DNA of 64,000 nt, taken from Citrobacter sp. Cu233 (lineage in GTDB: Bacteria > Pseudomonadota > Gammaproteobacteria > Enterobacterales > Enterobacteriaceae). The position numbers and the translations under genes were made by a program. A model generated the notes under the pieces. That model had not been told where the DNA came from and searched no databases. It worked only from the letters and a program-made list of their open reading frames with translations. The stretch lies in contig NZ_JAOWIF010000031.1 of the NCBI RefSeq assembly GCF_030332225.1, positions 650,278-714,277 of the forward strand, given 5' to 3'. This document shows, piece by piece, positions 51,816-59,897 of this stretch (position 1 is the stretch's first letter; every line of letters begins with the position of its first letter).

Positions 51816-52700
51816 ATGAGCAATCATCATGTTATGGGCACTGCTACGCCCAAAAATAGCACTTCATCAGTAATTTCCGTTAATCACTCGTCGGTGCCGG
51901 TGATCACTTATCGCAATCAACGTGTCGTGACAACGGATTCCCTTGCTGCCGGTTACGGCACAACACCAGTAAGAATTCAGCAAAACTTCGCTCGAAATGA
52001 GCAGCGATTTATCGAGGGTAAACACTTCTTCAAAATCACTGGTGATGAGCTGAAATCGTTCCGACTATCATTTAGCGATGTGGTTAATAAACACACTACC
52101 TCGCTAATCCTGTGGACTGAACGTGGTGCTTCCCGCCATGCGAAAATGCTTGAAACCGAATTAGCCTGGGACTTCTTTGAGCAGCTTGAAGATCATTACT
52201 TCAATCTTCGTGAGGTCCACGGTGTCATGCTGCCGAATATGTCCGATCCAATAACTCTGGCGCGTGCGTGGGCGGATGCCATGGAAGCAAAGCAGCAGGC
52301 TGAGGCGCTTACCCACCAGCAGGCCGAATATATCGAGCATCTCGAGAGCCTCTTCACTGATGGGCTTTCCCCTGTACAGTTCTGTAAACGTCTGAATGGT
52401 GTTAATACCTCAAAAATTAGCGCCTGGCTTGTTTCGATGAACTGGTTATATGACGACAATCCGGAAGGACGCAGCGCACAATGGCGTGTACGGTCATACG
52501 CGCGTGATAAATACCTCACCGAGAAAAGCAGCAAAGTCTCTCCAAATTCAGCAGTCAGCTTTACCACCTATCAGCCTGTTCTTCTCCGGGATGGAGCCAT
52601 CTGGATCTACAAAAATTATCTGAAAGGGAATCTTCCGATGAAGGTGACCTGGAACGGGAGCTTCACCCACGATAAAGAACTGGCTGGTGGCGACAATTGA
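51816..52700 (+). CDS. Phage antirepressor-like protein (ORF6N plus KilAC)
   Basis: A 294-residue protein. N-terminal ORF6N-type DNA-binding domain (VPVITYRNQRVVTTDSLA to GKHFFKITGDELKSF), coiled middle, and a C-terminal KilAC-like domain (LSPVQFCKRLNGVNTSKISA to WLVSMNWLY). Such proteins can counter repressors or modulate host genes. ATG at 51816 with GGAGATA before it is preferred; the frame is open from 51711. Confidence 0.8.
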   Translation: MSNHHVMGTATPKNSTSSVISVNHSSVPVITYRNQRVVTTDSLAAGYGTTPVRIQQNFARNEQRFIEGKHFFKITGDELKSFRLSFSDVVNKHTTSLILWTERGASRHAKMLETELAWDFFEQLEDHYFNLREVHGVMLPNMSDPITLARAWADAMEAKQQAEALTHQQAEYIEHLESLFTDGLSPVQFCKRLNGVNTSKISAWLVSMNWLYDDNPEGRSAQWRVRSYARDKYLTEKSSKVSPNSAVSFTTYQPVLLRDGAIWIYKNYLKGNLPMKVTWNGSFTHDKELAGGDN

Positions 52701-53692
52701 GGGCATTACTCACACCTGAAATAGCCCCCCGTATGGGGATTGTGTTGTTCCGTCCCGGTGCGGAACTGATGCACCTCTTCATGCGTGGTCGCGTTCTGCT
52801 CGAGCCTGAACCAGAGGAAATGGCGTCATTCAGTACCGGGGCTGTTCCGGCAGCCATTCAGCCCCTGGCTGATGATCCGGTAATGCGGCAGGTCTTCGGG
52901 AATGAGCGGGTTATTCATCGCGCTGGTGGGCTGGCTTCCCTCGAGCAGTGGCTGAGTTCAAGGTTTGAATGCCAGTGGCCACATTCATCGTGGCATGACA
53001 AGAACTTCACAACAATGCGGCATCCACCAGGAAGCATTCGCCTGTGCTGGCATTGCGATCACACTTTGTCCGGGCAGCATACTGAGCAGCTTGCAGGTAT
53101 AGCGGCAGGAAACCTGGTATCCTGGATTCTGGAAGTCATTCGGCGTGATTCTGGTTTTCCCGAGTCGCATATCCTGACGCTACCGGAACTGTGCTGGTGG
53201 ATGGTCAGAAACGACCTGGCTGATGTTATTCCGGAAAGCGTTGCACACAAAGGGTTACGCCTTCCGGATGACAAGATTAGGTCTGTCATGAGGGAAAGCG
53301 ACATTGTGCCTTCCGTGTCTGCAACCAGCCTTGTGCAGGAGAAGGCGAAGAAGATCCTCACGCTCTCTGTTGATCCGGAGTCTCCAGAGTCTTTCATGCT
53401 CAGGCCAAAACGTCGCCGCTGGGTAAATGAGACGTACACCCGCTGGGTTAAAACACAACCGTGTGAGTGTTGCCGTCGGCCAGCAGATGATCCGCACCAT
53501 ATCGTAGGGCACGGTATGGGTGGTACAGCAACAAAAGCCCATGACCTCTTCGTGATCCCTCTGTGCAGAGAGTGCCACGACGAGTTACACGCCGATGTAC
53601 CGGCATTCGAGCAGAAGCATGGTACGCAGCTTGAGCTGCTACTGCGTTTTATGGATCGGGCGCTGGCGATCGGCGTAATTGCGAAAGCTTAA
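52697..53692 (+). CDS. DUF968 family protein with HNH-like zinc domain
   Basis: A 331-residue protein typical of the nin-like region of lambdoid phages (DUF968). The C-terminal part has CECCRRPADDPHHIVGHGMG and CRECHDELH, an HNH/zinc arrangement suggesting a nuclease. Start is TTG at 52697 overlapping the antirepressor stop; the beginning MRALLTPEIAPRMGIVLFRP fits the family, so the weak codon is believed. Confidence 0.8.
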   Translation: MRALLTPEIAPRMGIVLFRPGAELMHLFMRGRVLLEPEPEEMASFSTGAVPAAIQPLADDPVMRQVFGNERVIHRAGGLASLEQWLSSRFECQWPHSSWHDKNFTTMRHPPGSIRLCWHCDHTLSGQHTEQLAGIAAGNLVSWILEVIRRDSGFPESHILTLPELCWWMVRNDLADVIPESVAHKGLRLPDDKIRSVMRESDIVPSVSATSLVQEKAKKILTLSVDPESPESFMLRPKRRRWVNETYTRWVKTQPCECCRRPADDPHHIVGHGMGGTATKAHDLFVIPLCRECHDELHADVPAFEQKHGTQLELLLRFMDRALAIGVIAKA

Positions 53693-53708
53693 GAAGTATG
53701 GAGACCGT

Positions 53709-54539
53709 ATGAATCTGGACAATGTTATAAAGTTTTTTGCGCCTAAAGGCATGCACATATCAGATACCAGTAGAGCGACAGCCAGTGAACAACTGACGGT
53801 GACTGATGTAATGGCTGCATTGGGGATGACTCAGGCCGATGCGGGGATCGGGCTGGCAATGTTTTTAGGTAAAGCTGGTATCAGCAGCCAGGACAGAGAG
53901 GCGTCAATTGCCTGGCTAACTGAGTACGCGAAAGAGCATGCGCCCATGGCCATTCGCAAAGCATCAGGGAAAAAGTTTCCCCTCTGCATGCGTATCCTTG
54001 CCCGATTTGCCTATAACGATTATTCCTCATCAGCAGCTGATAGCGTGGCGTGCCAAAAATGTAGTGGTAAAGGGTTGCTTACAACCACTAAAACCGTGAC
54101 GAAAAGCCATTACACCATGCGATTGCCACAATGGGCCAAAGACCTGAAACAGTCACCATCTGACTTTGAGGTAAAGCGTGTGGTAACTGATACCGAGCAA
54201 AGTTTATGTCCGCGATGTCATGGTAATGGAAAGCTAAGTAAGCGATGCCAGTGTGGCGGAACCGGTAAGACGGTTGACCGTAAAGCGACAGAACTGCAGG
54301 GCGCGCCAGTTTATAAAGAATGTAAGCGCTGCGAAGGGCGGGGATACAGCCGGCCAAAATCATCGGTTGCCTATCGCGGTATTTTTTCTGAGTTGCCGAG
54401 TCTGCCTGATCGAACGTGGCGTTATAGCTGGAAACCATTCTATGAAAGCCTGGTGACCAAATGTTTCCAGGAGGAGAGTTATTCAAGCTCTCAACTGAAC
54501 CGGGTGACTAAAAGTGAAGATGTGATAAATATCGCGTAA
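53709..54539 (+). CDS. Q-type late antitermination protein
   Basis: A 276-residue antiterminator of the phage 82 Q family. It has repeated CxxCxGxG zinc-finger units: CQKCSGKG, CPRCHGNG, CQCGGTG and CKRCEGRG, followed by a basic C-terminal part. It should load RNA polymerase at the late promoter just downstream and allow reading through lysis and morphogenesis genes. ATG at 53709. Confidence 0.88.
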   Translation: MNLDNVIKFFAPKGMHISDTSRATASEQLTVTDVMAALGMTQADAGIGLAMFLGKAGISSQDREASIAWLTEYAKEHAPMAIRKASGKKFPLCMRILARFAYNDYSSSAADSVACQKCSGKGLLTTTKTVTKSHYTMRLPQWAKDLKQSPSDFEVKRVVTDTEQSLCPRCHGNGKLSKRCQCGGTGKTVDRKATELQGAPVYKECKRCEGRGYSRPKSSVAYRGIFSELPSLPDRTWRYSWKPFYESLVTKCFQEESYSSSQLNRVTKSEDVINIA

Positions 54540-54582
54540 TTTAGCGTCACGATGTTTGCAATGTTGCCGTTTTTGTGTATAT

Positions 54583-54610
54583 TTGACACCAATAATGGGA
54601 TTTGTATACA
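54583..54610 (+). promoter_or_regulatory. Strong promoter after Q (probable late promoter)
   Basis: TTGACA-N16-TATACA lies 43 bases behind the Q stop, as expected of PR'. An imperfect hairpin AAAGC...GCTTT at 54629-54655 could be the early terminator that Q overrides. It might also give Q-independent expression of the next gene in the lysogen. Confidence 0.7.
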
Positions 54611-54713
54611 TAAAGATTATGTCCTTCGCTAAAGCTCCTGTGTTGTAGGTGCTTTAATATTCATAACCTGAACACATACGTCTTCAATCGGTTCATTGGT
54701 ATTTGAGGAGAAC

Positions 54714-55466
54714 ATGCGCATTTTTGAATTGGAACAACCAGGAACATGGCTTATCTCTGGAACTGATGACACAAGGAAGGTATTTAAAGCCTTACTTTCA
54801 AATATTCAGATTGTGTTCTATGAGGCTAACGTTGCTTTGAACATGTTTGAAGATTGTAGGAGCAAAAATTTAGATGTCATTCCCTATGATAAAAACAAAT
54901 GGCAACAGGACATAGCTCATAGGAAACTGTGTGAAAATAAAATCATAGAAACATATCATCTTGATCCTATTGGTGATATTGAAGAAATCGAATATCAGTC
55001 AGCGATAATGCTAAAAAGAAATAAGTGGGTTGCTGGGGATGTTCCAATGAATCATATTGATAGATACTTATTTATATATGCTAAGGCATTCATCTATGCT
55101 CTTGATGAAATATATAAGTGCGTAAGAGAATTGAAAAAATTTGATGGTGTTCATAAGAACAAAATAATTGAGATTTGCGACTTGATCGAAGAAAAACTCC
55201 CTAAGTTATCGGAGGTTCGTAATTCTTCTCAGCATATGGAAGAGCGAGTACATGGTTTGGGCGCTCATAGGAAACCACTTCATGAAGACGGTGGTGCCCT
55301 TTGGCTCAGTAATCTTGACGGTACACGATTTACTACCACTATTAATGGTGGTAAAAAAGCCGAAGTAGATATCTCATGCAAATCTTTGGAGCATATGAGA
55401 GATATTGTACAACAAACTTTAGAAGCATTTGAGTGGGAAGGACCGAAAGTACATCTCCCAAACTAA
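54714..55466 (+). CDS. HEPN-like cargo protein, unknown function
   Basis: A 250-residue protein with no family I can name. It is AT-rich against GC-richer phage genes and sits between Q and the lysis genes with a promoter in front and a terminator behind, the mark of a moron. The second half is helical and contains EVRNSSQHMEERVHG, an R-x4-H arrangement as in HEPN RNases, after a long helix IDRYLFIYAKAFIYALDEIY. A second His follows in LGAHRKPLH. A toxic or antiphage RNase is a fair hypothesis, not shown. Start at 54714 behind GAGGAG. Confidence 0.7.
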   Translation: MRIFELEQPGTWLISGTDDTRKVFKALLSNIQIVFYEANVALNMFEDCRSKNLDVIPYDKNKWQQDIAHRKLCENKIIETYHLDPIGDIEEIEYQSAIMLKRNKWVAGDVPMNHIDRYLFIYAKAFIYALDEIYKCVRELKKFDGVHKNKIIEICDLIEEKLPKLSEVRNSSQHMEERVHGLGAHRKPLHEDGGALWLSNLDGTRFTTTINGGKKAEVDISCKSLEHMRDIVQQTLEAFEWEGPKVHLPN

Positions 55467-55495
55467 TTTCACATAAATATTCATATCCCATCATG

Positions 55496-55523
55496 AAGGC
55501 TACCAAGCGGTAGCCTTTTTTAT
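55496..55523 (+). terminator. Terminator behind the HEPN-like gene
   Basis: A 9-bp stem AAGGCTACC / GGTAGCCTT with loop AAGC and a following T run isolates the cargo gene from the lysis genes. Confidence 0.9.
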
Positions 55524-55567
55524 TCCCCTCATTCCGAGAGGACTCACAGCAATAAAGAGGGGGCTAA

Positions 55568-55954
55568 ATGTCCGATCCGATTTCCGGTACTGGGCTGGCT
55601 GGTGGTGTCCTGACGGGAGCCAGTGTCTATGGATTTGTTTCCGGAACCGATTACGGCGTGGTGTTTGGTGCATTTGCCGGGGCTGTATTTTACATTGCAA
55701 CCGCCGCGGACCTGAGTGCAGCGCGCCGGCTGGCGTATTTTGTCGTGTCCTACATCGCCGGGATCATCTGCTCAGGGCTGGTTGGTTCAAAGCTGGCTGA
55801 CTGGACTGGTTACAGTGATAAGCCTCTGGACGCTATCGGAGCCGTAATCGTTTCTGCTTTAGCTGTCAAAATCCTGACGTTTCTGAATAACCAGGATGTT
55901 GGCTCGCTGGTGGCGCTGATAACGCGCCGGGGAGGTTCAGGTGGTACTAAATGA
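55568..55954 (+). CDS. Holin-like membrane protein 1
   Basis: A 128-residue protein with about three hydrophobic segments (GVVFGAFAGAVFYIATAA, LAYFVVSYIAGIICSGLVG, AIGAVIVSALAVKILTFL) and a charged tail RRGGSGGTK. The place before a second holin-like gene and an endolysin supports a role in membrane pore formation for lysis. Overlaps the next gene by 14 bases. Confidence 0.78.
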   Translation: MSDPISGTGLAGGVLTGASVYGFVSGTDYGVVFGAFAGAVFYIATAADLSAARRLAYFVVSYIAGIICSGLVGSKLADWTGYSDKPLDAIGAVIVSALAVKILTFLNNQDVGSLVALITRRGGSGGTK

Positions 55955-56222
55955 CCCATCGGCAACAATCAACGCACTGCTTTGCGCTGGGGTTGTGCTG
56001 ACCCTGATGTTTTACCGTCGCGGTGATTCCCGACATCGACCGTGGATATCTCGCTTAGCGTGGCTGCTTACGGTCATCTACAGCGCCGTTCCGTTGGCGT
56101 ATCTGTGCGGTATCTACCCTTACTCATCGTGGGCCACTATCGGGGGCAACATTATTTTCCTGTCCGTGCTGGTCGCCGTCAGAGGCAACGTAGCTCGGCT
56201 TATTGATGCTGTGCACAAATAA
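55941..56222 (+). CDS. Holin-like membrane protein 2 (3-TM)
   Basis: A 93-residue protein, three hydrophobic segments, of the 3-TM phage holin type (MVLNDPSATINALLCAGVVL). GTG start at 55941. One of the two membrane proteins is probably the holin and the other an antiholin; which is which cannot be told. Confidence 0.75.
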   Translation: MVLNDPSATINALLCAGVVLTLMFYRRGDSRHRPWISRLAWLLTVIYSAVPLAYLCGIYPYSSWATIGGNIIFLSVLVAVRGNVARLIDAVHK

Positions 56223-56377
56223 AAAAGCGAGTCGCAACGACATCGCTACAACCCGCAAAGAAGGTGAAATCATTAGGATTTATCTTAAGTCTCATTGTGA
56301 CTTAAATTAAATTTAATTTCATTATCTCAGATGAATTCTAATCCCTACCATTAATAGTGGTTTAATCCGGTATACAT

Positions 56378-57001
56378 ATGAACCAATCACAATTTCAGCA
56401 GGCGGCTGGTATCAGCGCCGGGGTTTCTGCACGCTGGTTTCTGCACATTGATGCAGCAATGAAAGAGTTTGGTATTACAGCACTTAACGACCAGGCCATG
56501 TTCATTGCACAAGTTGGGCATGAATCTGCTGGTTTTACTTCGCTGGTAGAAAGCTTCAACTACTCGGTTGAGGGGCTGAAGAAAACCTTCGGTAAGCGTC
56601 TGACGCCGTATCAGTGCGAAATGCTGGGGCGTGTCGATGGTAAGCAAGTCGCCCACCAGCCGCAAATAGCCAATATGGTTTACGGTGACCGCATGGGGAA
56701 TAACAGCCAGGGGGACGGCTGGAAATATCGCGGTCGTGGCCTGCTTCAAATCACCGGCTGTGAGAACTACACCAAATGCGGTGCGGCACTGAAACTTGAC
56801 CTTGTCAGTACGCCAGAATTGCTAACGCAGGAGCGACATGCGGCCCGTTCGGCGGCATGGTACTTCACGTTACGCGGTTGCCTGATGTATTCGGGTGATG
56901 TGGAACGTGTAACGCAGATTATTAACGGCGGGCAGAATGGCATTAAAGACCGCCGTGAACGTTACGCCAAAGCAAAAGCTGCACTGGTACAAGATAATTA
57001 G
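56378..57001 (+). CDS. GH19 endolysin (chitinase-like lysozyme)
   Basis: A 207-residue glycoside hydrolase family 19 protein that cuts peptidoglycan for host lysis. The catalytic Glu lies in GHESAGFTSLVE, and KYRGRGLLQITGCENY and INGGQNGIKDRRERY are family blocks. No signal peptide is seen, so release depends on the holin. The 155 bases before it hold no gene. Confidence 0.9.
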   Translation: MNQSQFQQAAGISAGVSARWFLHIDAAMKEFGITALNDQAMFIAQVGHESAGFTSLVESFNYSVEGLKKTFGKRLTPYQCEMLGRVDGKQVAHQPQIANMVYGDRMGNNSQGDGWKYRGRGLLQITGCENYTKCGAALKLDLVSTPELLTQERHAARSAAWYFTLRGCLMYSGDVERVTQIINGGQNGIKDRRERYAKAKAALVQDN

Positions 57002-57075
57002 CCACGTCAATTAACATAATTATAATTTGAATTCGAATGCTCTTAACAATATTGACAGTGGCTAAGATTAGGGAG

Positions 57076-57846
57076 TTAGGCCGATACACCCTGATTGCGA
57101 AGCGCTGTAACCCTTGCTGGGTGGGAGTATAAAAACTCAAGCATGGAAACAGTAAACGCACGAATCTCAGACGCTTCTCGCGCATCAGGCACATCGGAAT
57201 GATCATGTGCCGCACCATTACCAAATTGGCGGATTGTGTGAGCCCATTCGATCATAACCTCGGGTAATTTCCTGGACTCACCGAGTTGGTTGATCATGCT
57301 AACCAGTTTGCCTCCCGAGACTCCTAACTGATCACTACAGGCAGCTTCAATAATCAGGCGGCAAGAAAATAGTGTCAGCCTAGGTGAGCCGGATGCATTA
57401 AGGAGGTCATTCACAAAAATTTGATGTATTCCCGGTGGAAGATCGGAGGGAACTGCTTCCTTAGAATCAGGGTGAAAGGCATCGATTTTAAAAAGAGGTC
57501 CAAGGTCAACCCCAAGTGAATCCATCGTTATTTGATGACCTATATATCGTTGTCCAGTACCACGAAGTGAGGGGTCCATTAGCTCAAGACTGATTCTGTT
57601 TAAGAAACGCATCGCTGATGCTGCCTGGTTGATATTGCGGATAGAAAAATCAATAGTGATTGGATTGTGACAGTTACGGCAGGTGAATAATCCCCTGTAC
57701 CGACCTGGCGCTTCTTGCCAATGGATTTTCTGTGTTGTGTTATCCCTCCTAGATAAGGAAAACGGAACTGCATTCAGTAATGAAAATGAAGCGTTGCACC
57801 CGCATGTGGTGCACTGAATATCACTGAAATAATGGAAATAAGCCAT
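57076..57846 (-). CDS. Antisense DUF4145-like cargo protein with zinc ribbon
   Basis: A 256-residue protein on the strand opposite to the lysis genes, between endolysin and spanins. N-terminal zinc-ribbon cysteines CTTCGC and CRNCHN (about residues 11-14 and 50-53), then a C-terminal DUF4145-like domain LFSCRLIIEAACSDQLGV and IRQFGNGAAHD. DUF4145 occurs fused or near restriction and defence genes. The ATG at 57846 (MAYFHYFSDIQ) after GGAAATAAG-type leader is used instead of 57939. Opposite orientation within a late operon suggests lysogenic expression. Confidence 0.75.
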   Translation of the reverse strand: MAYFHYFSDIQCTTCGCNASFSLLNAVPFSLSRRDNTTQKIHWQEAPGRYRGLFTCRNCHNPITIDFSIRNINQAASAMRFLNRISLELMDPSLRGTGQRYIGHQITMDSLGVDLGPLFKIDAFHPDSKEAVPSDLPPGIHQIFVNDLLNASGSPRLTLFSCRLIIEAACSDQLGVSGGKLVSMINQLGESRKLPEVMIEWAHTIRQFGNGAAHDHSDVPDAREASEIRAFTVSMLEFLYSHPARVTALRNQGVSA

Positions 57847-58039
57847 GTCTAATACTCCTGAACCAAACCTCATTATTGAAGTGGATAATGTAGCACGCTG
57901 TAAGTTTACCCATACAGAAAGACAACAGGCTCTTCTCACACTTCTGGAAGCTGCGGGTGCAAATGCTTTTTGTTTCGCGCTCGCAAGTCTTATGGATGTA
58001 GAGAATCGAGTGCGTCAGATACAACAAAAAGGCAGTTAG
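57845..58039 (+). CDS. Small phage protein overlapping a divergent start
   Basis: A 64-residue frame MSNTPEPNLIIEVDNVARCK to VRQIQQKGS, whose ATG overlaps the CAT of the divergent DUF4145 gene by two bases. Protein-like composition, helical second half. Its ribosome site would lie inside the other gene. Plausible, unproven. Confidence 0.5.
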   Translation: MSNTPEPNLIIEVDNVARCKFTHTERQQALLTLLEAAGANAFCFALASLMDVENRVRQIQQKGS

Positions 58040-58055
58040 CGGGAAAGAGGAGCTT

Positions 58056-58325
58056 ATGGGACTGAAAATGATTATCGGCCTGGCTGTTGCTGTACTGGCT
58101 GCAATTGCAGGGGCTTTTAGTCTGGGTAAATCACGCGGTACTAACATCGCGGAGACAAAAGCGGACCAGCAACGCACTGAGGAACGTGCAGCAGCTACTG
58201 AAGCCGTTGCAGAACGCCGGGTAGAGGCAACAAAAGGAGCCAGGGATGTACAGCAAACTGTTAGTCATCTTCCTGATGACGATGTTGACCGCGAGTTGCG
58301 CGAAAAATTTACCCGCAAAACCTGA
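58056..58325 (+). CDS. Inner-membrane spanin Rz
   Basis: An 89-residue i-spanin-like protein: N-terminal membrane helix MIIGLAVAVLAAIAGAFSLG, then a charged helical periplasmic part (KADQQRTEERAAATEAVAER). It pairs with the overlapping Rz1 to fuse inner and outer membranes in the last lysis step. Ribosome site GAGGAGC at 58047. Confidence 0.8.
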   Translation: MGLKMIIGLAVAVLAAIAGAFSLGKSRGTNIAETKADQQRTEERAAATEAVAERRVEATKGARDVQQTVSHLPDDDVDRELREKFTRKT

Positions 58326-58488
58326 AGTAACGGACACGGCCTGTGACTGGGTAAGTATCATCTACCTCACAGAGCACGATATTACCGTGCTGGATAAGCA
58401 GACGAAGCGGGATATATTGGCGCACAACAAATCAGTGCAGGCTAACTGCAGGAAGGAGCCGGGTCGTAAACGTAGAGAACTTAAGTAA
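58246..58488 (+). CDS. Outer-membrane spanin Rz1
   Basis: An 80-residue lipoprotein, MYSKLLVIFLMTMLTASC with lipobox LTASC, overlapping the end of Rz in another frame, which is the classical Rz/Rz1 layout. The mature part is short and charged. Confidence 0.8.
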   Translation: MYSKLLVIFLMTMLTASCAKNLPAKPEVTDTACDWVSIIYLTEHDITVLDKQTKRDILAHNKSVQANCRKEPGRKRRELK

Positions 58489-58510
58489 CGCGCATTGCAT
58501 CTATAACGAG

Positions 58511-58696
58511 ATGAAAGAGCTACAGCGACAGAAAGGCATACTGGAAAGCGGTGCCGGGCTTGGTGTAACAATCCAGTCAACCTATCAGGATAATGCCTTT
58601 CTTGATGCCATACGCCCGCATGCAGTGACCGAACTGGATAGACGCATTCAGCAAAAGATCGAAGCGCTTGCGAAACTCGGGGTGACATTCACTTAA
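58511..58696 (+). CDS. Small phage protein after the spanins
   Basis: A 61-residue helical protein MKELQRQKGILESGAGLGVT to LAKLGVTFT. Similar protein-like sequence continues upstream in frame (VNVENLSNAHCIYNE) behind a GGAAGGAG, so a non-standard earlier start is possible. Function unknown. Confidence 0.55.
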   Translation: MKELQRQKGILESGAGLGVTIQSTYQDNAFLDAIRPHAVTELDRRIQQKIEALAKLGVTFT

Positions 58697-58817
58697 AGGT
58701 TTTGTTGCTGTAGCGTTTAGTGAGTTCTAGGGTTATCCAAAAGCATATTACATCAATGATTTTCTCAATGTGTGGAGCGTATGCAAGTGCGAGTTCGAGC
58801 GCGATTTGGTGATTCAT
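58689..58817 (-). CDS. 42-residue membrane-like small protein
   Basis: A minus-strand frame MNHQIALELALAYAPHIEKI to SNKTFK with one hydrophobic helix (IIDVICFWITLEL). The ribosome site is perfect: AAGGAGATAAA directly before ATG. Too short for usual gene calls and antisense to phage lysis genes. Function unknown. Confidence 0.5.
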   Translation of the reverse strand: MNHQIALELALAYAPHIEKIIDVICFWITLELTKRYSNKTFK

Positions 58818-59037
58818 TTTATCTCCTTGGCTATATATGAGGAGATAGTCACGGGTCGCCATCTCCCATTGTAGCGTCTAAAGCGCGCACAGCATGTAGA
58901 AGTCGTAGTCTAGCGTACTAGACTGCTTGAATCCTCTGAATTAACCAAACACTTCAGTTCGATTGAAATGGCATTACAGCAGGTGTTCACTGAGTACTTG
59001 TGATAATGCTATCTTATTCCTCTTATAAGGAGGATAA

Positions 59038-59487
59038 ATGAGTATTTCCGAAAAAATCGCATTGTGGTCCATGATTGGAGCTTGGGTGTCTGCTTTAGCA
59101 TCAGTGGTTACTGTGATAATTACTGGTTTTGCAGCAATAATTGCATTTAGAACTTTAAATTCGTGGAAAGACAAAGAAAGATTAATGCAGTTGGTAAGGG
59201 TTAAACGTGCAATTTTTGCTTATAGACTTAAGGTTGAAGATATTCTAATTTTTAGGAAAGATAATGATAAAATAAGTAATTATATGAATGAGGTTATGCA
59301 GCCTGCATTAGCTGATATATTTCATGAAATGGAATTGGCAGGGCTTAATGATGGGGAATATACAGAGGTCCAGCTATTCAATGAGTTATTTGTAGCCCAC
59401 AATAATTATAAAGAAAGTCATCTTCATTGGCAGGGATTGTTAGAGGCGGCAGTTGAACTTCAAAAATCAATAAAGGTTACACTTTAA
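59038..59487 (+). CDS. Membrane-anchored coiled cargo protein, unknown function
   Basis: A 149-residue protein: one N-terminal membrane segment of about 30 residues (WVSALASVVTVIITGFAAII), then a cytoplasmic helical domain. An AAGGAGGATAAATG start makes translation strong. Low GC and position just before cos, where lambdoid phages often carry extra genes, suggest a moron, possibly superinfection exclusion. I do not recognise the family. Confidence 0.65.
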   Translation: MSISEKIALWSMIGAWVSALASVVTVIITGFAAIIAFRTLNSWKDKERLMQLVRVKRAIFAYRLKVEDILIFRKDNDKISNYMNEVMQPALADIFHEMELAGLNDGEYTEVQLFNELFVAHNNYKESHLHWQGLLEAAVELQKSIKVTL

Positions 59488-59708
59488 CCCTCCTAATAAA
59501 TCATGTTAGCTATTTAGTTTTTATAGACGCAATTCAGTTGCTGGTGATGATCAGCGACTAAATTGCGCGTCACACACGCATATCAAAGAGCGTCTGTCAG
59601 GCTGAATTTTCGCAGGACGACCTAATCTAACAGTCGTTGCGTAGAATTATCATGGAAATGATAATTAATATCGTTTATGGGTCCTTTCTGGCAATCCGGC
59701 CTGTTACG

Positions 59709-59720
59709 GGGCGGCGACCT
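59709..59720. other. Lambda-type cos site (cosN)
   Basis: GGGCGGCGACCT is identical to the 12-base cohesive end of lambda. The following CGCTATTTATGAAA, TTTCCGTTCTTCTTC and AAAGAAAGGAAGCG correspond to lambda cosB with its terminase sites R1-R3; a mirrored CGTTTCCTTTCT lies at 59864. The region ends at the terminase small-subunit gene (59898), as in lambda. Confidence 0.93.
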
Positions 59721-59897
59721 CGCAGATTCTCGCTATTTATGAAATTTTTCTGGCATTTGCCGTTTCCGTTCTTCTTCTCGCTAATTCATTGTTTTAACTG
59801 CAAACACCCCCTAAAAAGAAAGGAAGCGATAAGTCTTAAAAACGGCTAAATAGCCAGAGGGCGTTTCCTTTCTCTGTTTTTGTGCATGGAGTGGGCT

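Noticed and set aside
59637..59849. 70-codon frame over the cos region
   Set aside because: The sequence is explained by conserved cosN/cosB DNA; the frame has no ribosome site.
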